A stretch of 30,015 bases of DNA from an uncultured Collinsella sp. (lineage in GTDB: Bacteria > Actinomycetota > Coriobacteriia > Coriobacteriales > Coriobacteriaceae), in assembly GCA_900766165.1 (NCBI GenBank), contig CAAFUK010000067.1, positions 1 through 30,015 of the forward strand, given 5' to 3'. Shown here in pieces: positions 23,659-30,015 of this stretch (positions within the stretch are counted from its first letter, which is position 1; every line of letters begins with the position of its first letter). The notes under the pieces were generated by a model. The model ran no database searches. It was not told the origin of the DNA and saw nothing but the letters and a program-made list of their open reading frames with translations. A program made the translations under genes and the position numbers.

Positions 23659-24807
23659 ATGAGTAAGAAAGAATGCATCGCGATGCTCCTCGCAGGAGGA
23701 CAGGGCAGCCGATTGGGGGCACTCACCCAAAAGATCGCTAAGCCGGCGGTTAGCTTTGGTGGCAAGTTCCGCATTATCGACTTTTCGCTCTCTAACTGCT
23801 CCAACTCGGGCATCGACACGGTGGGCGTTCTAACGCAGTATCGCCCCTACCTGCTGCATGCCTACGTGGGCTCCGGCGAGGCGTGGGATCTGGACAGCCG
23901 CGACGGCGGCGTGTCGATCCTGCCGCCGTACGAGACGCAGACCGGCGGCGCCTGGTATGCGGGCACGGCCGACGCCATTACGCAGAACCTCGACTACATC
24001 AAGGCCAACGACCCCAAGTACGTCCTGATTCTTTCGGGCGATCACCTGTATCGCATGGACTACCGCAAGATGCTCAAGACGCACATTGAGAACAACGCCG
24101 ACCTCACGGTGAGCGTTATGCCCGTGCCGTGGGAGGAGGCCAGCCGCTTTGGCATCCTGACCACCGACCCCGAGGACGGCCGCATCACCAAGTTCACCGA
24201 GAAGCCCGAGAAGCCTGATTCGAACCTCGCGTCCATGGGCATCTACATCTTCTCGGCCGACGTGCTGATCGAGGCGCTCGAGCAGGACGCTCTGGACCAG
24301 CGCTCGAGCCACGACTTTGGCAAGGACATCATCCCCAAGCTACTCGGCGAGAACAAGCGCCTGTACAGCTACGAGTTCCACGGCTTTTGGAAGGATGTCG
24401 GCACCATCGCCAGCTTCCACGAGACCTCGATGGACCTGCTGGGCAACAACCCCGAGTTCGATCTGTTTGACAAGAACTTCCCCATCATGTCCAACATCAC
24501 CACGCGTCCGCCGCACTACATTGGCCCGGATGGACGCCTGGACGACTGCCTGGTCTCCAACGGCTGCAAGATCTACGGCACCGCTCGCCACTCGATCCTT
24601 TCGACCGATGTCATCATCGAAGAGCGCGCCGTGGTCGAGGACTCCGTGTTGCTGCCGGGTGCGCACGTTAAGAGCGGCGCGCACATCTGCCGCGCTATTT
24701 TGGGCGAGAACTCCACGGTCGAAGAGGGCGTGAAGCTCGGCTCTGTCGATACCACCAAGGATACGGCCGTCGTTGGAAATGACGTCGTTATCGGGAAGGG
24801 GGAATGA
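23659..24807 (+). CDS. glgC: Glucose-1-phosphate adenylyltransferase
   Basis: 382 residues. MLLAGGQGSRLGALTQKIAK is the nucleotide-binding start, then PAVSFGGKFRIIDFSLSNCS, LSGDHLYRMDYRKML and FHGFWKDVGTIASFHE, followed by left-handed beta-helix repeats (NGCKIYGTARHSILSTDVII, SGAHICRAILGENSTVEEGV). It makes ADP-glucose from ATP and glucose-1-phosphate, the committed step to glycogen. ATG 23659 has AGGAG 7 bases ahead. Its TGA lies 4 bases before the glgD ATG, so the pair is translationally coupled, as expected for a GlgC/GlgD complex of Gram-positive bacteria. All usual catalytic positions seem present. Confidence 0.94.
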   Translation: MSKKECIAMLLAGGQGSRLGALTQKIAKPAVSFGGKFRIIDFSLSNCSNSGIDTVGVLTQYRPYLLHAYVGSGEAWDLDSRDGGVSILPPYETQTGGAWYAGTADAITQNLDYIKANDPKYVLILSGDHLYRMDYRKMLKTHIENNADLTVSVMPVPWEEASRFGILTTDPEDGRITKFTEKPEKPDSNLASMGIYIFSADVLIEALEQDALDQRSSHDFGKDIIPKLLGENKRLYSYEFHGFWKDVGTIASFHETSMDLLGNNPEFDLFDKNFPIMSNITTRPPHYIGPDGRLDDCLVSNGCKIYGTARHSILSTDVIIEERAVVEDSVLLPGAHVKSGAHICRAILGENSTVEEGVKLGSVDTTKDTAVVGNDVVIGKGE

Positions 24808-24811
24808 TCCG

Positions 24812-25939
24812 ATGATCAATCGCAAGGCCATCGGTTATATCACCGCTAACTACTCTTCGACCTACGGCAGCGTGCTGCTCAAGGACCGCCCCATCGCGTC
24901 CGTTCCGTTTTTGGGCCGCTACCGCCTGATCGACTTCCCGCTGTCCAACATGATGAATGCCGGCATTAAAACCGTCGGCGTCGTCATGCCAGGCAACTAC
25001 CGCTCGCTGATCGACCACGTGGGCTCGGGCAAGGACTGGGGCCTGGACCGCAAGAAGGGTGGCCTGTTCATGGTGCCCGGCAACGCGTATGGCACCACCA
25101 AGGGCGGCATGCGCTTCTTGCTGCGCGACATCATCTCCAACAAGACGCTGTTCCAGCGATCGGACAAGCCCTATGTTGTGATGATGGGCACCAACATCAT
25201 CTTTAACATGGACCTCAACACCATCATCGACGCGCACGAGAACTCCGGCGCCCAGATGACCTTGGTGTACTGCAAGGCCACGCGCAACGTCGATGACGAG
25301 ACCAAGCTCGAGATTAACGAGAACGGCCGCCTGACGGGCGTGAGCGCCGGCGTCGTGTACGGCGACAACGCCTCCATGGACTGCTGCATCGTCAACCGCG
25401 AGACGCTGCTCGAGATTATCGACCACTACCAGGCCGCCGACTATCTGGACCTGCTCGAGGCGCTCCAGGGCGACTTTGGCAACATCGACGTGTGCAGCTA
25501 CGAGTACAAGGGCGAGGTCGTGGGCGTGTTTAGCGAGAAGTCGCTGTACCGCCGCAGCATGGACCTGCTCGACCAGACCGTGGCCGATCAGCTCTTCGAT
25601 CCCGAGCGCCCGATCCTGACCAAGGCTCACGACGTGCCGCCTTCGCGCTATGCGACCGGCAGCCACGCGTGCAACTCGATCATCTCGGCCGGCTGCATCA
25701 TCAAGGGCACCGTGCGCAACTCGATCCTGTCGCGCGGCGTTGTGGTCGAGGAAGGCGCTTCGGTGACCAACTCGATCATCAACCAGAGCTGCATCATCAA
25801 GAGCGGCGCCCGCGTTGAGAATGCCATCCTGGACAAGAACAACGTGGTTCCCACCAACACCGAGCTCCGCGGCACGCCCGAGAACATCCTGGTGCTGGGC
25901 AAGGCTCCGTTAACTCCCGATACCACCATCGTGCATTAA
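24812..25939 (+). CDS. glgD: GlgD subunit of glucose-1-phosphate adenylyltransferase
   Basis: About 375 residues. MINRKAIGYITANYSSTYGS replaces the LAGGxGSRL loop of GlgC, showing the degenerate nucleotide-binding start of GlgD. PFLGRYRLIDFPLSNMMNAG and VMPGNYRSLIDHVGSGKDWG follow, then beta-helix repeats (SAGCIIKGTVRNSILSRGVV). In studied Gram-positive bacteria GlgD has little or no activity itself and forms a mixed tetramer with GlgC, changing its kinetics. I choose the ATG at 24812 because GGGAAGGGGGAA precedes it; the open frame extends back into glgC. Downstream lies a 12-bp-arm hairpin before glgA. Confidence 0.92.
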   Translation: MINRKAIGYITANYSSTYGSVLLKDRPIASVPFLGRYRLIDFPLSNMMNAGIKTVGVVMPGNYRSLIDHVGSGKDWGLDRKKGGLFMVPGNAYGTTKGGMRFLLRDIISNKTLFQRSDKPYVVMMGTNIIFNMDLNTIIDAHENSGAQMTLVYCKATRNVDDETKLEINENGRLTGVSAGVVYGDNASMDCCIVNRETLLEIIDHYQAADYLDLLEALQGDFGNIDVCSYEYKGEVVGVFSEKSLYRRSMDLLDQTVADQLFDPERPILTKAHDVPPSRYATGSHACNSIISAGCIIKGTVRNSILSRGVVVEEGASVTNSIINQSCIIKSGARVENAILDKNNVVPTNTELRGTPENILVLGKAPLTPDTTIVH

Positions 25940-25970
25940 CGTAGGCACCGCAACATCGCTCGTAACATGC

Positions 25971-26006
25971 AGAATAGCCGCCCGGTTTGCGCCAGGCGGC
26001 TATTCT
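25971..26006 (+). promoter_or_regulatory. Intercistronic hairpin between glgD and glgA, 12-bp perfect arms
   Basis: AGAATAGCCGCC (25971-25982) pairs exactly with GGCGGCTATTCT (25995-26006) around a 12-base loop. It is followed by CGAATTGC, not a T-run, and ends 22 bases before the glgA start. It may set transcript stability or partial termination between the genes. Confidence 0.6.
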
Positions 26007-26028
26007 CGAATTGCAACAGGGAGACAAT

Positions 26029-28320
26029 ATGGCAGATTCCAGCAAAAAGATGCAGATCGTGTTTGCCTCGGCCGAGTGCGCACCGTTTGTAAAGACCGGT
26101 GGCCTGGGCGACGTGGCAGGCTCGCTGCCTGCGGCGCTTGTGCGCGCCGGCGCCGAGGTCATCGTGATGGTGCCCAAGTACGCCACCATCAAGGACGAGT
26201 ACAAGGCGCAGATGGAGCACTTCTCCGACTTTTACGTGAGCCTGGGCTGGCGCAACGAGTACTGCGGGCTCGAAAAGCTCGAGCACGACGGCGTCACGTA
26301 TATGTTCATCGACAACGAGCGCTACTTTGCGCGCGACTATCCGTACGGCTTCTTTGACGACGGCGAGCGCTTTGCGTTCTTCTCCAAGGCCATCACCGAG
26401 AGCCTGCAGCACCTGCCGGCCGGCTTTGAGTGCGACATCCTGCACTGCAACGACTGGCAGACGGCACTGGCGCCCGTGTTCTTGCGCGAGTTCTACCAGG
26501 GCCTACCGCTGTACGACCGCGTCAAGACCGTGTTCTCGATCCACAACGTGGCGTTCCAGGGCCAGTTTAGCGACACCGTGATGGAGGATATCCTGGGTGT
26601 GGCGCACATTCCGGCGGCAGCCTCGCAGCTGCGTTGCGACGCCTGCAGCATCAACTACATGCTGGGCGCGCTGCGCTATGCCGACGCTATTACCACGGTG
26701 AGCCCCACCTATGCCAACGAGATCCAGACGCCCGAGTTTGGCGAGGGCCTGGACGGCGTGCTGCGCGAGCGCTCCTATGCGCTGCAGGGCATTTTGAACG
26801 GCATTGACGTGGCGGGCTTTGACCCGGCGACTGACAAGCGCATTGCCGCAAACTACACGGTTGATGACCGTGGGGGCAAGGCCGTGTGCAAGGCCAAGCT
26901 GCAGGAAGAGCTGGGGCTCGAGGTTCGCGACGACCGTCCGCTCATGGTGATGGTTACGCGCCTGACGCGTCAGAAGGGCCTGGACCTGGTCATGTACGCG
27001 CTCGACCGCATTCTTGCCGGCGGCGTGCAGGTGGCCGTGCTGGGCACCGGCGACCGCGACTACGAGGACGGCCTACGCTACTTCCAGGACAAGTACCCCG
27101 GCACCATGGCCGCGCGCATCGAGTTTGACCCGGCGCTGTCGCAGCGTATGTATGCCGCCGCCGATATGTTCCTGATGCCTTCGAAGTTTGAGCCCTGCGG
27201 CCTGTCGCAGATCATCGCTATGCGCTACGGCACCCTTCCGATTGTTCGCGAAACCGGTGGTCTGAAGGACACCGTGATCCCGTATAACGAGTTTACCGGC
27301 GAGGGTACAGGCTTCTCGTTTAGTAACTTTAACGGCGACGAGATGGGCGACGCCGTGTTCCGCGCGGCACGCCTGTTCTGGGACAACCGCGATGCCTGGA
27401 ACCAGCTGGTCACGCAGGCCATGAGCCAGGACTTTAGCTGGACACGCTCGGCCGACAAGTATCTGGACCTGTACTTCTTTATGCATCCGGAGATCGAGAG
27501 GCCGGCGGCGGTTGTCGACGAGCCTGTGGTTGAAGCTGAGAAGACTGAAGCCGAGCCCAAGGCCGAGCCAGTTGTTGAGGCGCCCGCTGCTGCTGAGGAG
27601 CACAAGGCTGAGGAGAAGCCGGCTGCGAAGCCTGCCGCCAAGAAGGCCACGACGCGCAAGACAACGACCAAGAAGGCTACGACGACCAAGGCCGCTACCA
27701 CCAAGACAGCCGCAGCAAAGACGACTGCTGCCAAGGCAACGACGACGCGCAGGCGCACGACCGCCGCTGCCAAGAAGGCCGCCGAGGCCGAGGCTGCTCC
27801 CGAGGTAAAGGCCGATGACGCCACCGAGGCAAAGCCTACGGCAAAGGCTCCGGCCAAGACCGCTGCCAAGAAGACGATCGCGGCCAAGACCACGAGCAAG
27901 ACCACGACTGCCAAGAAGGCCACGGCTACGAAGTCGACGACGACCAAGGCTGCTACGACGAAGGCCGCCGCGAAGACGACCCCGAAGGCAGTCGCAAAGC
28001 CCGCCGTCAAGGTCGAGGAGACGTCCGCCGAGCCCAGGGCCGAGGCAACTGTCGAGGCAAAGCCGGCCGCCAAGACCACCACGCGCAAGCGCTCTACGAC
28101 AACGGCCAAAAAGACCACGACCAAGACAGCCGCTCCCAAGGCGGAGGCTAAGGTTGAGGCCAAGCCCGCTACCGCCAAAGAGGAGCCCAAGGCCGAGGTA
28201 AAGGCCAAGCCCGAGCCCGCCAAGGAGATCCCGGTCTCCCCTGCCACTCCGGCAGAGGAAAAGGCTCCGACCAAGAAGACCTCCGTCCGCAAGGCAACGG
28301 CCACCCGCAAGCGCCGCTAG
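26029..28320 (+). CDS. glgA: Glycogen synthase with very long lysine-rich C-terminal tail
   Basis: 763 residues against about 480 for ordinary GlgA. The GT5 part has FASAECAPFVKTGGLGDVAG (ADP-glucose-binding KTGGLGDV), ILHCNDWQTALAPVFLREFY, VTRLTRQKGLDLVMYALDRI and PSKFEPCGLSQIIAMRYGTL, and ends near FFMHPEIERP (residue 490). It extends alpha-1,4 chains from ADP-glucose. The last 270 or so residues start with an acidic, Glu/Ala/Pro-rich part and continue as Lys/Ala/Thr repeats (KKATTRKTTTKKATTTKAAT and similar), low-complexity and strongly basic, like histone H1 tails and like the GlgB tail. ATG 26029 follows GGGAG at 6 bases; the open frame to 25987 overlaps the hairpin. The tail frame is intact to a TAG, so it is not a sequencing run-on. 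Confidence 0.93.
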   Translation: MADSSKKMQIVFASAECAPFVKTGGLGDVAGSLPAALVRAGAEVIVMVPKYATIKDEYKAQMEHFSDFYVSLGWRNEYCGLEKLEHDGVTYMFIDNERYFARDYPYGFFDDGERFAFFSKAITESLQHLPAGFECDILHCNDWQTALAPVFLREFYQGLPLYDRVKTVFSIHNVAFQGQFSDTVMEDILGVAHIPAAASQLRCDACSINYMLGALRYADAITTVSPTYANEIQTPEFGEGLDGVLRERSYALQGILNGIDVAGFDPATDKRIAANYTVDDRGGKAVCKAKLQEELGLEVRDDRPLMVMVTRLTRQKGLDLVMYALDRILAGGVQVAVLGTGDRDYEDGLRYFQDKYPGTMAARIEFDPALSQRMYAAADMFLMPSKFEPCGLSQIIAMRYGTLPIVRETGGLKDTVIPYNEFTGEGTGFSFSNFNGDEMGDAVFRAARLFWDNRDAWNQLVTQAMSQDFSWTRSADKYLDLYFFMHPEIERPAAVVDEPVVEAEKTEAEPKAEPVVEAPAAAEEHKAEEKPAAKPAAKKATTRKTTTKKATTTKAATTKTAAAKTTAAKATTTRRRTTAAAKKAAEAEAAPEVKADDATEAKPTAKAPAKTAAKKTIAAKTTSKTTTAKKATATKSTTTKAATTKAAAKTTPKAVAKPAVKVEETSAEPRAEATVEAKPAAKTTTRKRSTTTAKKTTTKTAAPKAEAKVEAKPATAKEEPKAEVKAKPEPAKEIPVSPATPAEEKAPTKKTSVRKATATRKRR

Positions 28321-28357
28321 CCCACAGACGATCTAAAACCTAATCAAAACCCTAAAC

Positions 28358-28390
28358 AAGGGGCGCTCCAACCGGGCGCCCCTTCTCTGT
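28358..28390 (+). terminator. Terminator-like hairpin after glgA
   Basis: AAGGGGCGC (28358-28366) pairs exactly with GCGCCCCTT (28376-28384), 9-base loop, followed by CTCTGT. The T-run is weak but the place, 37 bases after the glgA stop and before a new promoter region, supports termination of the glycogen operon. Confidence 0.65.
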
Positions 28391-28397
28391 AGATAGT

Positions 28398-28478
28398 TGG
28401 TAAAACGATTTTCTAGGACAACCGTTCGCCGATGGTAAACGGATGTTGTTTATACACCCTGTGTACAACAGATATACT
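28398..28478 (+). promoter_or_regulatory. Control region of the GH13 gene with LacI-type operator motifs
   Basis: TGGTAAAACGATTTTCTA (28398-28415) has the same half-site and central CG as the motif before glgB; a second TGGTAAAC stands at 28433-28440. Then come GTTGT/ACAAC around TACAC-CCT-GTGTA (28445-28469), a palindrome, and TATACT (28473-28478) as likely -10; the -35 is weak (TTTATA at 18 bases). The shared motif suggests one regulator for glycogen synthesis and this hydrolase. Bases 28479-28539 show nothing else. Confidence 0.6.
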
Positions 28479-28539
28479 TACAATTTGTGCGTAAAGCCCA
28501 TGGCCCGCAGGCCGTGATTCTATTGAACTGGACCGTACT

Positions 28540-30015
28540 ATGAGATTGATACACAACAGCCGCCTACCGCAGTTTCGCACTCCGTTTGGCGCTGTGACCA
28601 CAGGAACTACCGTTGCACTCTCGGTGATTTTGGAGGATGCCGATCCCAACCAGGCCACACTCACCCTACGTACCTGGGTCGATGAAGTCGGCGAGACCCT
28701 GATTCCGATGGAGCACGAAGGCGATGGCATTTTTACCGGCGAGCTCAAATGCACTGAACCGTGTCTTGTGTGGTACAGCTTTATCTGCAATATCGAGGGC
28801 CAGCCCGTGGTTCGCCTGGGCGCGCCGCAGGGCCGCACCGGCGGCGAGGGCGTAACCTACGACTACGCCGAGGTGCCGTCCTTCCAGATTACCGTCTATA
28901 AGCACCGCGAGAACCGCCCCACCTGGTACGAGCGCGGTATGGTCTACCAAATCTTCCCCGACCGCTACGCCCGTGACGAGCATTGGCGCGAGCGCACAAT
29001 GGCCCAACTCGAAAAACCGCGCAAGGGCATTCGGCGCCGGATGGTCGAGGACTGGAACGAGCCGCCCGTGTACGAGCGCGCCGAGGACGGCTCCATCAAG
29101 ACCTGGGACTTCTACGGCGGCTCGCTCAAGGGCATCCAGGAAGACCTGCCCCGCATCGCCGAGCTGGGCTTTACGGCCATCTACCTCAACCCCATCTTTG
29201 AGGCCGCGAGCAACCACCGCTACGACACGGCCGACTACACCAAGATCGACCCGATCCTGGGCACCGAGCAGGACTTTACCGAGCTGTGCCAAGCAGCCGA
29301 GAAGTTGGGCATCTCCATCATCCTGGACGGCGTCTTCAACCACACGGGCGACGACTCGATCTATTTCAACCGCTACGGCAACTACCCCGGCTTGGGTGCA
29401 TGGCAGAGCGAGGATTCTCCGTGGCGCGATGCGTTTACCTTCCACGAGGACGGCTCGTACGACTGCTGGTGGGGCGTGGGCAACATGCCGGCCATCAACG
29501 AGAAGTCCGAGCTGGTGCGCGAGAGGCTCCTGGGCAAGGACGGCGTGATCCGCAAATGGCTGCGCGCCGGTGCCCATGGTTGGCGCCTGGACGTCGCTGA
29601 CGAGCTTTCCGACGACTTCCTGGCCGAGATCAAGAAGGCCGTACTTGCCGAAAAACCTGATGCTCTGTTGCTCGGCGAAGTCTGGGAAGACGCCTCCAAC
29701 AAGATTAGCTACGGCCATCTGCGCCGCTACCTGCAGGGCTCCGAGCTGGACTCTGCTATGGATTACCCCTTCCGCGACATGGTCATCGGCTTTTTGATGG
29801 GCTACAAGAACGCCTACCAGGCAGCCGAGGATATCGAGACCCTGCGCGAAAACTACCCGAGCGAGGCATTGTCCTGCGCGCTCAATCTGCTTTCGAGCCA
29901 CGACCGTCCGCGCATCATCTCGGTACTCGGCGGCGGCCCCGACGAGTCGCAGCTGCCCGAGTGCGAGCGCAGCAAATGGCGCCTGGACGAGAACTCGATG
30001 GGCCTGGCCAAGAGC
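28540..30015 (+). CDS. GH13 alpha-glucan hydrolase (alpha-amylase/neopullulanase family), C-terminus beyond window
   Basis: 492 codons are present with no stop. An N-terminal beta-sandwich-like domain (about residues 1-125) precedes the GH13 barrel: WYERGMVYQIFPDRYARDE, DFYGGSLKGIQEDLPRIAEL and FTAIYLNPIFEAASNHRYDT, then ISIILDGVFNHTGDDS, HGWRLDVADEL (nucleophile Asp351), LLLGEVWEDA (acid Glu380) and LLSSHDRPRI (Asp455). The architecture with N-domain, GGSLKGI and no signal peptide fits cytoplasmic cyclomaltodextrinase/neopullulanase-type enzymes that cut maltodextrins or glycogen side chains, so it may feed glgP products onward. The ATG at 28540 has only a weak ribosome binding site. The exact specificity cannot be read from this part. 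Confidence 0.88.
   Translation, partial: MRLIHNSRLPQFRTPFGAVTTGTTVALSVILEDADPNQATLTLRTWVDEVGETLIPMEHEGDGIFTGELKCTEPCLVWYSFICNIEGQPVVRLGAPQGRTGGEGVTYDYAEVPSFQITVYKHRENRPTWYERGMVYQIFPDRYARDEHWRERTMAQLEKPRKGIRRRMVEDWNEPPVYERAEDGSIKTWDFYGGSLKGIQEDLPRIAELGFTAIYLNPIFEAASNHRYDTADYTKIDPILGTEQDFTELCQAAEKLGISIILDGVFNHTGDDSIYFNRYGNYPGLGAWQSEDSPWRDAFTFHEDGSYDCWWGVGNMPAINEKSELVRERLLGKDGVIRKWLRAGAHGWRLDVADELSDDFLAEIKKAVLAEKPDALLLGEVWEDASNKISYGHLRRYLQGSELDSAMDYPFRDMVIGFLMGYKNAYQAAEDIETLRENYPSEALSCALNLLSSHDRPRIISVLGGGPDESQLPECERSKWRLDENSMGLAKS

Noticed and set aside
21622..23730. Open frame of 702 codons on the minus strand
   Set aside because: It is opposite glgP; the GlgP motifs are unmistakable and the antisense product has no family features.
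27640..28300. GlgA tail DNA as a CRISPR array or minisatellite
   Set aside because: The similarity is only at the level of Lys/Ala/Thr codons; there are no fixed-length repeats with unique spacers and the reading frame is continuous with glgA.

Overview
The window looks like a piece of a Coriobacteriia (Actinomycetota) chromosome, most like Collinsella. This is inferred from the moderately GC-rich coding style of the glycogen genes, a complete GlgB-GlgP-GlgC-GlgD-GlgA set, frequent GTG/TTG starts and a long capsule/exopolysaccharide operon led by a LoaP/NusG-like antiterminator. No taxonomic marker beyond one tRNA is present, so the assignment is tentative.

Region 1 (1..16099, all minus strand) is a surface-polysaccharide operon. 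Read in transcription order it holds: a LoaP/NusG-like antiterminator, a membrane phosphoglycosyl transferase, two GT4 glycosyltransferases, a radical SAM/SPASM protein, a pyruvyl-transferase-family protein with an FrhB-like iron-sulfur protein, a GT2 glycosyltransferase, a cysteine-containing glycosyltransferase, a Wzy-like polymerase, a second pyruvyl-transferase protein, a Wzx-like flippase, a second FrhB-like protein, a frameshifted acyltransferase, a short unexplained stretch, and the start of rmlA/rfbA cut by the window edge. Most genes abut or overlap by a few bases. Base composition is patchy: the GT2, Wzy, first pyruvyl-transferase and acyltransferase genes look AT-richer than their neighbours, as expected of a mosaic locus. 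The operon is preceded by about 730 bp without genes that carries a 17-bp-arm hairpin and repeated short motifs.

Region 2 (16831..18436, minus strand) has a tRNA-Ala(GGC) with its own promoter and terminator, then a thiamine pyrophosphokinase and a HAD phosphatase of the beta-phosphoglucomutase type.

Region 3 (18459..30015, plus strand) is the glycogen locus: branching enzyme (glgB), phosphorylase (glgP), the ADP-glucose pyrophosphorylase pair (glgC, glgD) and glycogen synthase (glgA), followed by a GH13 alpha-glucan hydrolase that runs off the end. Together they make ADP-glucose, polymerise and branch it, and release it again. The control regions before glgB and before the GH13 gene share a LacI-type operator motif (TGGTAAAACG and variants).

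The least ordinary signals are: (a) perfect intragenic palindromes in at least five genes of the polysaccharide operon, two with arms of 19-20 bp; (b) histone-H1-like Lys/Ala/Thr-rich tails on both GlgB (about 72 residues) and GlgA (about 270 residues); (c) two separate copies of an FrhB-like plus pyruvyl-transferase pairing and a radical SAM enzyme inside one glycan operon; (d) shared palindromic operators and hairpins around the glycogen genes.
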